From the NCBI GenBank assembly GCA_028829895.1, contig CM054180.1, positions 99,696,635 through 99,760,634 of the forward strand: 64,000 nucleotides of DNA. The letters run 5' to 3'. The notes below the pieces were generated by a model, which did not search any database, was not told where the DNA came from, and was given only the letters and a program-made list of their open reading frames with translations. Of this stretch, positions 13,237 through 25,900 are shown in pieces. This DNA comes from Sinotaia quadrata (Eukaryota > Mollusca > Gastropoda > Architaenioglossa > Viviparidae). Positions within the stretch are counted from its first letter, which is position 1. Each line of letters begins with the position of its first letter. Both the position numbers and the translations under genes were made by a program.

Positions 13237-13900
13237 GATCAGTCACCTATTTATGTAAGCAGTTATAAAAACAAAAGTTCAGGTAAACTCAATCACCTGT
13301 TCACAAAAGAGGTTCAGAAGACCAGATTGGGTAAACTCATGACTATTCCAGTTCATAGAGGCAAAGGACATTAAAAAGTACCATCATGAGAAGGAAAAAC
13401 GATGTTTGATTGGATATGACATTTCCATGCCAAATGGAACCTTCCTTTTATTTTGCATTTCAAATACAAATAACTGAATGACCTCATCTAGTCACCTGTG
13501 TAATTTTAAAAAAATTGTGTTTGTATTTTAAATATCTTTCAAATGTTAACAATCAAGGAATGTAAGTATTTGTGTGTGTGTATATTATATGCATATACTG
13601 ATATAAAAAATGCATGTCACCTTATACCATTTCAAAGACAACTGTGGAAATAATTGTAACACTATTAAAAGTGAAATGCTACAGGTAAATAAATATGTAC
13701 ATGAAAAACATTTCATAAGAAAAATAGGAACTAAACATACAAATGTGAAATAAGTTTTCACTAAAATGTTGTAAATAAAAGTTACATTTTTAAAGATGTC
13801 CAATAACTGATTTTTCTTCCCCAATATTAGACTAAAGTAAATAACACACTTTAGTAAATAAAACAAGAACAAATGAGAAAAATATTTAGTTTAAAACCTA
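13237..13900 (+). other. 3' UTR region of the LRR gene
   Basis: AT-rich sequence after the TGA stop. An AATAAA at 13774-13779 is a reasonable polyadenylation signal, with others near 13685 and 13856. Which one is used cannot be told from sequence alone. Confidence 0.5.
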
Positions 13901-13924
13901 TAAATAGTTAGCTCTATAAAGTGC

Positions 13925-14290
13925 TTAGCCAACTGTAGGGATCTGAAAACTGTAAGTACAAAGTTCAGCAAGAGATGTGAAGAATGAATAAAGGTCCAGC
14001 TTTAGGGATCTGAAAAATGTAAGTACAAAGCTCTAGGGATGTGAAGAATGAATAAAGGTCCAGCTTTAGGGATCTGAAAAATGTAATTACAAAGCTCTAG
14101 GGATGTGAAGAATGAATAAAGGTCCAGCTTTAGGGATTGAAAAAATGTATACAAGGTCGGCTCAGTGAATTGTGAGGACTGTTTAAGGAGCCAGCTCTAG
14201 GAATTGTTAAGACTGTTTAAGGGATTAGTTGTAGGGGTTGTGAGACTGTTTAAGGAGTTAACTCTAGGGATTGTGAAGTCTTGACAGGGC
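13925..14290. repeat. about 65-bp minisatellite, decaying outward
   Basis: About three clean copies of a unit with GGGATCTGAAAAATGTAAGT, ACAAAGCTCTAGGGATGTGA and AGAATGAATAAAGGTCCAGC, followed by increasingly diverged copies (AGCTCTAGGGATTGTGAAG theme) that can be followed to about 14720. Confidence 0.85.
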
Positions 14291-14719
14291 TCAACCCTAG
14301 AGATTGTGAAGAATGTATAAGAAGCCAGCTATAAAGATAAGAATTATGCATAAGATGTAAGATTTAGGAATGTGATCTCTGGACAAAAGGGCCAGTTCAA
14401 TGATTGCAAAACTTGCAAAAGGAATTGGCTGTACATTTGTAAAGACCAACTGTGAACATTGTATATAAGCTAGCTCTAGGAGACTGGAATGTGCAAATGA
14501 ACACTCAAATTTAAGACAATTTCTTGAAAGGGCCAAATTTAGGGTATGTGAAATCCTGGTGTAAAGGTCCAACTATAAGATACACTACTTTGAAACTTTA
14601 GAATTACAAAAGGATAGCCTGTCCTATGTAAAAACTGTATAAAATGATAAGAGCAAAGGCTTTCTAAAGGGCTAGCACTAAGGTTCGTTAAGCCGTCATT
14701 AAGGATCAACTCTAGGGAC

Positions 14720-16053
14720 TGAACTATCTGGGTCAGATACCTAGAATACTTCATCTTACACTGTACTAAATACATCATGTGATCAACAACGAGTGTGCTT
14801 TACTTTATTTATTGTTTCAGAAGCACTTTTTGTACACTTTAAAAAAGATTCTTTATTTTATTGTTGTTACTAGTTTTGGGAATTGGATGCACCTGAACAA
14901 AATCATTAAGAATTTACCTACATATATAATTAATAAATTAAAATATTAAAAACCAACAATATAAAATAAATATAAACAGGTACATACTTTAAGATAATGA
15001 TATTCCATAATTATTAGAGCAGTAATAAGACTAAATTATGAATCATTATCAGCTCTTTGTCCTGAGTTCAGAGGCAGAAAAAAATAAAAAGGCAACAACC
15101 ATCCCTAAGTGCTACAAAGTGTTATGCTGTATGTTTTTTCTGCCTGCAAGCTAATACTAGTCAATCTAGTTTCCATGTTTTTCACAAATTTGTCTTACCA
15201 TCCTTTTTTTCTTTTTGAGGTACAATTTTGCCTGCAAGTTTTTGTTGTTGGATTTTTTTCAACAGTTTTGTCTTCAGGTTTGGTATAAAAATTTGCATGC
15301 AAGTTTGTACACAATTTTGTCAACATAATCTTATTAAGATTTCTGGTTCCCAGGATGTATGTTATTCACAATCTTGTCTGTAAATCAAAATAATCTGATT
15401 ATGATTTATAATTTCCATAATGGAAGGTATTCATAATTTTGTCTACAAGATCCTGGTTTTCACTGAAAGTGAGTTAAAGCCTTGCCATGATGTAAGACAA
15501 AACATATTACCAATGAAAACAAACAAACAAAAATGTGGTCTGATTCTTTTTACATCTTATATTTTGTGCAGAATTATTTGTAATTTTTTTAATCTTTATT
15601 TCTTTTGTCAATATTTTTTCTTTTTTACACTGTGACTGATGTATGCAATCCTATATAATGCTTAACTGTTGTATCTTCCAATGACAATATTCATTTCATC
15701 ACCATTTGTTTATTTATATTATTTTATTTATAGTAATTAGTATGTTTGTAATGCTATTAACAGTCTAAAATATAAATGTATTATTTACAAATATATGTAT
15801 TACTGTTCTAACTATTTTGTAAATATCATAAATGCATTAAACTATATTACAATAGTCAGCATGATGATGTATACTTTTGTATAGCAAGTCTGTAAACATA
15901 AGATTTCTGAACACAAAAAATAATTATAAACCAGATTTTTTACTAGATAAATATGGAAAAAAAGGCTTATTGTAAAGAGTCATTACTAGATTTTCACAGA
16001 GAAACTCCCCACACACACAAAAAAAAGAAATGTTATTAAAAGTGTATGGACAT

Positions 16054-16055
<2 letters not shown>
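14720..16055. other. AT-rich intergenic sequence
   Basis: I see no gene, RNA or element here. If DARS2 has further 3' exons they should lie between here and 19.9 kb on the minus strand, but none was recognised. Confidence 0.5.

Positions 16056-16149
<94 letters not shown>
16056..16149. repeat. compound (TC)n(AC)n microsatellite
   Basis: About 16 TC units run directly into about 30 AC units. Confidence 0.97.
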
Positions 16150-16150
<1 letters not shown>

Positions 16151-16185
16151 AGAGATTTAGAGACCTGACCAATCATGACTTCAGA

Positions 16186-16998
16186 TTAGAGGTTTGCAGT
16201 GTATGTGCGTGCGTTTGTGAGTATGTGTGTGCATGATAGTGAGCATGTAGGTGTAGTATTGCGTGTATATGCATGTATGTGTAGCATCGTGTGTATATGC
16301 ATGTATGAAGTATGTGTGAGTGTAAGCAAATATTTATGTGCAGGTGCATTTGTATTTTTCAGTGTATGTGAGTGAGTGCAAGCAAATAGGCATGATTGTA
16401 TGTGTATGTGTGTGTGCAAGTATGTGGTGTTTGTATCTGTGTGAGTGTGTATTTGAGATTGTGTGCATATGTTTGTAGATTTGGTATAAGTGGATGCATT
16501 TGTGTGTGTGTGTGTGTGTGTGTGCACATTCATTGCAATTACATGTATAGATATAAGTGTGAGTGTATGTGTGGATGTAAGCATGTGCATGTGTGAATGT
16601 GCATGATTGCATGATATATGTGGGCGAATATTAAGTATAGGTGTTTGTAAATGTGAGTGTAGTATATATATGTGTGAGTGTGTTTGTATATGAGTGTGAA
16701 TAGGAGAGTGTGTATTATGTATACAAGAAGAGTAAGAGCAGATGCATATTTTTGTTAGTATGTGTAAATGTATGTGTAATGTGTGTGTAAATGTGTGTGT
16801 AATGTATGTGTAATGTATGTGTAAATGTATGAGTAATGTATGTGTAATGTATGTGTAAATGTATGTGTAATGTATGTGTAAAATATGTGTAAATGTATGT
16901 GTAACGTATGTGCAAATATAATTTAAATTAGGTGTAGGTGTTACTGTTAGTGTTTGTGGGATTTTGTACTTTTGGTGTGAGCATGAACAAACATGCAT
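16186..16998. repeat. TG-rich cryptic simple sequence
   Basis: Degenerate GTATGTGTAAAT and GTGTGTGAG-type sequence for about 800 bp. It gives a 270-residue Thr/His-rich open frame on the minus strand, because the repeat strand is almost free of stop codons. Composition argues strongly against a protein-coding gene. Confidence 0.85.
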
Positions 16999-17519
16999 GA
17001 AATTATTTAAGAAACAATTTATACATCCATATAATCATAATTTATGAGTAAAACTAAAGAAAACTGACAGCAACAAAACCCAGGTTTTTTGTTTGCTTTT
17101 CAAATAATCTTTGTGAAAATATCCATAATGACAAGTTTAAATCCTTCACCTAGACATGAATAAGTTAAAAACCTGCCCAATGTTATTGGGAGATTGCTGA
17201 ATCTAAACATTTCTAAAACGAAAAAATGTTAAATTGCCCACAAACACCCACGAGGGCATGTTGACAAAAATTCTGTCTTTCTGTTCAACTTGCCAAGTTA
17301 AAGACAAATGCAATTTCTGTTAAACTGCTTGGAACACTGAGCCATCTGTTCCAGGTAACAGGTCTCCTAAGAAGGTTCTAAAAGAAATAGTATTTACTAA
17401 TTACTCTGCCAACAAATGGCAAGAAAGAAAGAGCAGTTAGACAAACACCATTAGGACTTGATGAAATATCAATGCTAGAAATTAAGGCAAAGAAACAAAG
17501 TTCTTCCCAAACAATGTAA

Positions 17520-17645
17520 TTCTAGCAATCATGGAATGATGTCTTTTAAATGCAAGAATAGAGAAATAAATGCCTCAAACAAGCAATCATGGAATGATGT
17601 CTTTTAAATGCAAGAATAGAGAAATAAATGCCTCAAACAAGCAAG
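17520..17645. repeat. about 58-bp tandem duplication
   Basis: The block beginning CAATCATGGAATGATGTCTT and ending AAATGCCTCAAACAAG occurs twice in tandem, almost without differences. Confidence 0.9.
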
Positions 17646-17719
17646 AAAAAAGATATCTGCAGTAAATGGAATGGACAAATCAAATGGAATGGAACCTGAA
17701 AGTATCACCACACAGACTC

Positions 17720-18155
17720 TTAAGGTGAAACCTACAACTGCCAAAATAAATTCTGGTGCCATATGGCTAAAATGCCAGACCTACAACTGCCAAAATAAAT
17801 TCCAGTGCCATATGGCTAAAATGCCAGACCTACAGTTGCCAAATTAAATTCCAATGCCATATGGTTAAAATGCCAGACCTACAATTTTCAAAATAAATTC
17901 CAGTGCCATATGGCTAAAATACCAGACCTACAATTGTCAAAATAAATTCCAATGCTGTATGACTAAAATACCAGACCTACAGTTGTCAAAATAAATTCCA
18001 GTGCCATATGGCTAAAATACCAGACCTACAATTGCAAAAATAAATTCCAATGCAGTACAGCTAAAATGCCAGACCTATAACTGCCAAAATAAATTTCAAT
18101 GCCATATGGCTAAAATGCCAGAACTACTACAGCTGCCAGAATAAATTCAAGTGCA
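17720..18155. repeat. about 52-57-bp minisatellite, about 8 copies
   Basis: The unit reads AGACCTACAACTGCCAAAAT, then AAATTCCAGTGCCATATGGC, then TAAAATGCC, with scattered substitutions. Copies form a continuous array with no coding signature. Confidence 0.93.
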
Positions 18156-18794
18156 ATTTTTACACACAAAAAACATAAGCATATATATATAATATGAATA
18201 ATAATCACTCATTTAAAAAGTAGACTAAGCTGCTATTCTTTGTATTGCTCATTGTTAGAAAATAAAGTAATTAGTAATTTTAAATAATATACAGAATGAT
18301 AATTAATCACTTATTTAAAAAAATAATTATATTGCTATTCTCTAAATGTTAGTACAGATCGTTAATACTATCACTAATAGTAATAAATATCGGTAGTAAA
18401 TATAATGACAATTACAAAACTACTTAAAAAGCTTTCATCATTCATATGACCTAGATTCCATTTCACTTGGTCTTTAAGGAAGTGAAGGATTGCCGTAGCA
18501 TGAAAGATATGGGAAATTTTGAGTTATGTGAAACTTAAACCAATTAATTAAGTGGCTTTAAACAGTTATGACCAAACATGACAGTTTATGTCTAATGTCC
18601 TGTTTGTCATAAAGAAAAACTCATCTATACCTTTCACCCTATCAAAGAAGCCATTAAAACCAGAGGTGAAATTAAGACTTTGCTGGAGGAAGGAGGGGGG
18701 GGGGATTATAAAAAAGTTCAGTCTCAAACAAGTGATAATAATACATCTACTGCTCTATCCGATGGGTCAAGAAAGTGGAATGGAAAAGTGGCAA

Positions 18795-19440
18795 ATTACT
18801 ATTCCACTTTGTCACAAACATATCAATGTGTAGTGCAATACAACTATAATTACTATTCCACTTTGTCACAAACATATCAATGTGTAGTGCAATACAACTA
18901 TAATTACTATTCCACTTTGTCACAAACATATCAATGTGTAGTGCAATACAACTATAATTACTATTCCACTTTGTCACAAACATATCAATGTGTAGTGCAA
19001 TACAACTATAATTACTATTCCACTTTGTCACAAACATATCAATGTGCAGTGCAATACAACTATAATTACTATTCCACTTTGTCACTAACATATCAATGTG
19101 TAGTGCAATACAACTATAATTACTATTCCACTTTGTCACAAACATATCAATGTGTAGTGCAATACAACTATAATTACTATTCCACTTTGTCACAAACATA
19201 TCAATGTGTAGTGCAATACAAATATAATTACTATTCCACTTTGTCACTAACATATCAATGCGAAATTAATGCAAATATAACTACCAATCTATTTTATCAC
19301 TAACATATCACAGTGTGGTTTAATACAAATATAAATTCTATTTCACTTTGTCACTAACATATCAATGTGTAGTGCAATACAACTATAATTATTATTCCAC
19401 TTAGTCACTAACATATCAATGTGTGGTCTAATACAAATAT
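18795..19440. repeat. 54-bp minisatellite, about 11 copies
   Basis: Unit of 54 bp (TATTCCACTTTGTCACAAAC, ATATCAATGTGTAGTGCAAT, ACAACTATAATTAC). The first eight to nine copies are nearly perfect; the last ones decay. Because 54 is a multiple of three and the unit lacks stops, it forms open frames on both strands, with YYSTLSQTYQCVVQYNYN as the plus-strand period. No start context, splice site or family supports a real protein. Confidence 0.95.
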
Positions 19441-19574
19441 ATATTCTATTCTGAGACAAACAAATCATTATGTGGTTTATAAACATATATGATAAAACAT
19501 CAAAGGTTATTATAAGTTGTGCCCCCACTCCCCCCCCCCCCACTTCAATATTAGCATTGTTGCATCTTCATCTA

Positions 19575-19900
19575 AAACTGCTTAGTGTAAATAATTATGT
19601 GTAGTCACTGCAAAAATATCCATTCTTACTGTAAATAATTATGTGTAGTTAATGCAAAAATATCCATTCTTACTGTAAATAATTGTGTGTAGACACTGCA
19701 AAAATACCCATTCTTATTGTACCATGGTTATGTGTGTAGACACTGCAAAAATATCCATTCTTGTTTCTTATTGTACCATAATTATATGTGTAGACACTGC
19801 ATAAATATCCATTCTTATTGTACCAGTTATGTGTGTAGACACTGTAAAATTACCCATTCTTATTGTACCATACTTATGTGCAAAAATATCCTTTCCAACA
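19575..19900. repeat. about 44-bp minisatellite, about 7 copies
   Basis: The unit contains TAATTATGTGTAGACACTGC and AAAAATATCCATTCTTATTG. The array ends about 45 bp from the donor side of the last recognised DARS2 exon. Confidence 0.9.
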
Positions 19901-19943
19901 TACTAAGTATTTATAAAAGCTTTTCTCAAGAAGAAAATCTTAC

Positions 19944-22900
19944 CAGTGTTGGTGGCAAGCCTTTCTTTGCAAACACCATCGCTTCTTCTATATCTTTGTT
20001 TGATAAGTGTGTCTGCAGGTTAAAAACAAAACCAACAAATGACAACTAACAATCAACAGAACTGAAATTAAAGTTTAATATCCAATCTGTTGTGGATAAT
20101 TTAGCAATCTGTTATACTCACACCATCTTCATCTTAGCCTAAACTATTGTATTATCTCATTCTACAACAATTTCATTGTGCTATTCCTTAACTTATCAAT
20201 TATCTTATTCTATAAGTATTTTATCATTTGTGATTCTATAACTAACTTACATCATCAGGTTTATGTGAAGGATCTACAGCAAGGGCCAAGCACTAAGATA
20301 AAATATACATGCATGCTTACACTGCCAGCAGGTATGCGCAAAGCCTGAAATGAAAGTCCTTCTGACTGAACTTTTGGGAATATAGATGAAGAAACAGGTA
20401 ATAATAACTCCGTTACATCTTTGATCTGCAATGGAAACAATTTTCCTTGTATGCAACAGTTATAATCTGGTTTATAATTCAAATTTGAGTTAAAAGGCAC
20501 ATGTATGAGGACAAGCATTTGAGAAGGTTAAAGTAACACAACAAAATTCAAAACCAAAATTTTATGTTATTAAACATCAGGGGAAGAGGAAACATTGTGA
20601 AACAAGATTGAGACATTTATATATCTATATATTTTTTAATCAAAGATTTAAGAGTTCAGTAGCATTTTGCATTCCACTGCAAGATATATAATAAAAATCT
20701 TACATGAATCATTAATACAATTCATCATCAAATGAATTATAACTTGTTTAAATATGCTGCTTGGATGCCAGCAACACATTCCATTCATGAACTAACCTTC
20801 CAAGCAAGTCTTGTATCTGGCTTATCACTTCCATATTCTTTCATAGCTTCTATGTATGGCATTCGCGGGAATGGAACCTTAGCCATACCTCTTTCCTCAG
20901 GCCATGACCTCTGCACCAAGTTTTCCACAAGGGACATAACACCTTCTTGATCGATGAAGGACATCTCGAGATCCACCTAGACAAGAAACAAGAGTTAAAA
21001 CAGCCTTCCCAAATAGCAGACTGTATAGAAAAATAAAATGTTATTTTTATTATTTCTTGAAATATTTCTTATTATCTGTAATCACCCATATTAACACAAT
21101 GTATTAGGACAGGGGTGGGCAAACTTTTTGTGTGTAGGGCCACATTGACAAATGTAAAGCTATTGGGGGGCCGCATATATATATTATACCCACTTTGTTT
21201 ACAGCAACCTATCACAATAAGTAATTATGAATTATTTATAAAACAGTATAAAACTATAAATAACCAATTATTTCAATTTTATTTTACTTATACATTTATA
21301 CATTATATTTTACAGTATGGACTAACACTTTTACTAATTTGTTAACAAGATTTTACATTTTTATTATTATAATAAATTTTTAAAATTATCTATCAGTGGC
21401 TTTAATTTAGACATTACAATTATTGATTTCTAATGAGATGTATGTAACTGCTTGCAATTTTTAACAATATTCTTGAAATCTGGAGCAAGTTTACTTGTTG
21501 AAATTCGCATGACAGCATGCAAGTTGCAGTCCGACAATAAAGACCTATTCTTAGATTTGTTGATCTTCAAGCAAGAAAATGCTTGTTCGCAAATGTATGT
21601 TGATTCAAACAATGATAAAAGTTTAGCTGCAAAGTTTTTCAAGTTTGGAAATGATTCTTCTGATAAAGATCCATAGAAATCCAGCAAACCATCTGACTTG
21701 AATTTCTCTTTCAGGTCATGATCTGCTTGTAAGTCAAGAAGCTCTAACTGTATGTCCTCCGGGGCTGTATCAGCTTCTGCACTAAAAGGGGAACTGAGAA
21801 TATTGAAGTGTGGCTCTAAGTTCTTGAAATCTTTAAATCTCCTTCCAAATTCATCAGTCAGTGCATCTAACTGAGCTCTATACTTTTCAGTCATTTCGCC
21901 AGAAATGGTTTCTTGTTTCAGCAAAGGGAAGTGACAAAACTTTTTTTTCACTTGCTTGTCTGGAGAACAGTGAGAGGTTTGCCCGAAATGATTTTACATG
22001 TACATACATTTCATGTGCAAATGCACCATTGCCCTGAAGTTTGACATTCAGTTCATTTAACTTTTCCATAATTTCAATGGCAAACATAAAGTCTAACTTC
22101 CACTCTTTATTGACAATGTTAGTATTAAAGTCACATTCAATGCCCTTCATCTCTAGGAACATCACTATTTCTTCTCTGAGGTCCCACACTCGCCTCAACA
22201 CCTTGCCGAGACTTAGCCATCGAACACTGGTGTGGTACAGCACATCGGAATGTTCAGTTTCCAAATCGTCAAGTAATGCCCTGAACTGTCTGTGATTAAG
22301 TCCTCTTGATCTGATGAGGTTGATGACACTGACAACTAGGTTAATAACATGCTTGATATTCAAAACAGTTTTACACAGATTTTCTTGATGGATCACACAG
22401 TGAAGTGGTAATAATGTGTGGTCAAGTTATTCTGCTTTAATCTTATCACTTATCAACTTTACCAGACCTACATTTTTTTCCGGTCAAAGCACGAGCTCCG
22501 TCAGTTGTAACACTTGCCATCTTGTTCCAAACCAACCCAGTTCTTTCAATACAGTTATTAACAGCATTGAATATATCATTGCCTGTGGTTGTGTCTTTGA
22601 GTGACTCAACACTTAGTAACTCTTCAGTGAGTTTGAAAGAAGTGTTTATTCCACGTATAAATATCAATAATTGGGCAGTATCGTGTACATCGGTACTCTC
22701 ATCCAATGCAAGAGAGTACCACAAAAATTGTTTACTTGCATCTTGAAGTTTATGCATCAAATTGTTACTTATCTTGTCAACACGTCTGACCACAGTTCTC
22801 CTTGATAAAGTAATGTTGTCAAATTTGTTTTTTTGTTCTGGACACATAATGTTTGCTGCATCTAGCAAACATTCCTTGATGAACTCGCCATCAGAAAATG

Positions 22901-25900
22901 GCTTGTTGTGTTTTACAATTCTGTGTGACAGCACCAGACTAGCTTCTGTTGCAGCATCTTGAATTGAAGACTGTTTAGTGAAAACAGTTTGCTGTTTCTC
23001 CAAATTTTTCATCAGCTCCAGGCATTTCCTTTTCCTCTCCTAGGTTGTTAAATTGTATCCGAAATCGGAATGTTTTGTTTGGTAGTGTCTTTTTAAATTG
23101 TACTCCTTGAAGACAGCCACTGACTCATGACACAACAAGCAAACTGATTTGCTACCAACTTTTATAAACAGTACTTAGTTGTCCATTCATCATTAAAAAC
23201 ACGGCATTCATCTTCAATCTTACGTTTTTTAGTGACACTCATTGTTTTAATAAAATTTGTTAGAATTTTACAAATTACAAACTTTAAAAAGGAAATGAAA
23301 CAAAACCTACTTCCGGCTGTGTGTGAAAATAAAATATTCGGAAAACAAGGAGTAAACTCAGAATAAATTTCAGAAATATATCAAGACTACTACAACAAAT
23401 AAATTAATTTGAACATTGTAAATGTGAAAATAATTTATAACAGCAAAAAACTTTGAAAACTTTTGATCACACAGTGAGGGTAAAGACAGACAATGTTAAT
23501 TTACAGTTAATAAGATGACTGGCGAAGTCTGGAGGTTGGACCCCAAGAGTTGAATCAGTCTCCAACTGAAGTCTTAGAGTTCCGTAGTCGGCCCTGTGGA
23601 CTTTGGTGTTGGTCGTTCCAAGCAGGACACAACGGTTAATGAAGAAAGGCACGCTCGGTACTCGCTGCAAAACACAGAGCATAGCGCTTAGAACAATTCT
23701 TAACTCTTCTATCTTTATTTGCTTTCTCATCAATCATTCATCTTACAACATGTCTGTAAAAGAATTGATCAGCCCCATACATCCTTCATTCATTGATACA
23801 GTATTTCAACATGAATTATACATATCCATAAGTCAATATAATTTTAATATATCTCAATCGAATAATTCTAACCCAACATGTGAATAATAGTTTAACACAA
23901 TTTATTTCTAAGTCTAGAATGAATAGATAGCTTACCAAAGCACATTGATGACTGCCTTTCAAGCTGGACCAGAAATCTCGTACAATGAGTATTATCGCAG
24001 TGCCTTGCCATGGGATATGACGGAGTATTTATGGACTCGGGTTTTGTTGGGTAGGGACTGTCCATCTAGACCTGTTTACATTTGTTTGCTTCAACACAAT
24101 GTCCTACCCTCCTTGACAGCAGTTACCACACTGGTTCCTTTTTACATTTGTCCACCTCAATATTACGCATCCTATTCGTCCTTGATGGGTTTTCCCCTTC
24201 CCCTCTCTATCTCTAGCCAGAAAGTGATTGTAGCAGACTTCCTTGATTGCAATTAGAGAACTGACCGGAGTGCTCTCGCCCTTGACTGTCCATCAAGTGT
24301 GACTGCTAACAGTTTGACACGGTATGGTCCTTTCTTTCGTCAGTACAACGTGCGAGTAGTTAAATGTTTGCCCGAATCAATTAGTGACGATTTCGTCCGT
24401 CAAGCGTGACTGCGCTAACGGTTTCACATGAAAGGCCCTTTGTTAAATTTCTAAATGTCGTCATAAGGGCCGCATAATATCAGTCCGCGGGCCGCATGCG
24501 GCCCGGGGGCCGTAGTTTGCCCACCCCTATATTAGGAGATGCAAAGTTTTCTGTGTAAGAGGTTTGTGTACATCACATTAGTTTATTAAGTAAATGATCA
24601 TCATTTTACAATTAAAATGCAAATAAAATTACATCACTGTTATTGATGTGAAACAGTACATTTAGATGAAAAAAGCATCTCATGTTTATCTCTTCCTTTG
24701 GTTAGCTCCAAAATCACATTCCATTCTATCATCTTCATTTTTAATTTCCACCGATTAGCTCTTAAGTAACATTTTAGTCTATCGTCTTTATTTTCTTTCA
24801 CTCTTGAATAGCTCTTAAACTATGTGTTTTAGTCTATTTTTTTCTATTTTTTCTTACCACTGATTAGTTCTTAAACCATGTTTTAGTCTATTTTCTCTAT
24901 TTCTTCCATTCCTCTGATTAGCTCTTAAAAATCAGGTATCATCTTTATGTTTCCCATTCCCCTGATTGAATCTTAAACTGCATTCCAGTGTAAATCATCT
25001 TTATTTCCCCCCCTCCTCTGATTGGTTCTTAAACTGCATTCCAGTGTAAATCATCTTTATTTTCCCCCCTCCTCTGATTGGTTCTTAAACTGCATTCCAG
25101 TGTAAATCATCTTTATTTCCCCCCCCTCCTCTGATTGGTTCTCAAACTGCATTCCAGTGTAAATCATCTTTATGTTTCCCCTTCCCCTGATTAGCTCCTA
25201 AACCATGTTCTAGTCTATCATCTTTAAACATGTTGCCAATTACATCTCTGATTTGTTTGCATTCAATCTTGAAAAAGCTAGAGCCTTTAAACCTTAAAAT
25301 AATAGGCAACATTTATATAAATTTAGAAATTGCTTCCCTACTGAATGCTGCACACAAATTTGCAAAATGGTTCAGTGGTTAATTATAGAGATAGGATAAT
25401 TTCATAACAATATTGCCCTCAAAAGATTTAATCTTCTAGCATTAAAATTTCTTGCCAGTCACATTTTGTATTAAAACCTTTCACACTTACCTCTCCGATC
25501 TATTACATTAATCTTACTGTTAACAGCATCTCCTATCTAAAGTGTTGGCATCTTTTAATAATTACATGCATGAACTAAGAGCATTAAACCTTTAGCCAAC
25601 TACATTTCTGATCTGTTAGTGTTAAGCATTCTGCTATTTACAACTACAATCCATTAGCATTAAATTCTTTTGCATTTATTTCATGTTCTGGATTTTTAGC
25701 TTTAAACCTGCAGACATTTACATCACTCAAGTATTAACTATTGCAGACATTTACATCACTCAAGTATATTGCAGACATCATTGATCTATTAGTATTAACT
25801 ATGCAAATATTTACATCACTGTAGTATTAACTATACAGACATTTACATCACTGTAGTATTAACTATGCAGACATTTACATCACTGATCTATAAGTATTAA

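Larger units (their letters stand above)
21110..24529 (-). mobile_element. hAT DNA transposon, complete ends, broken transposase
   Basis: Length 3420 bp, in DARS2 intron 8. Terminal inverted repeats are CAGGGGTGGGCAAACT at the left and AGTTTGCCCACCCCTA at the right (15 of 16 match). The element is flanked by an exact 8-bp target duplication TATTAGGA at 21102-21109 and 24530-24537, the hAT hallmark. The transposase is on the minus strand, the same sense as DARS2. Perfect target duplications and near-perfect ends suggest a fairly young insertion, but the transposase has stops and frameshifts, so it could move only with help from an intact copy. Confidence 0.96.

Noticed and set aside
16186..16998. 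270-residue Thr/His-rich minus-strand open frame
   Set aside because: Cryptic TG/CA simple sequence throughout; no domain or conserved residue pattern.
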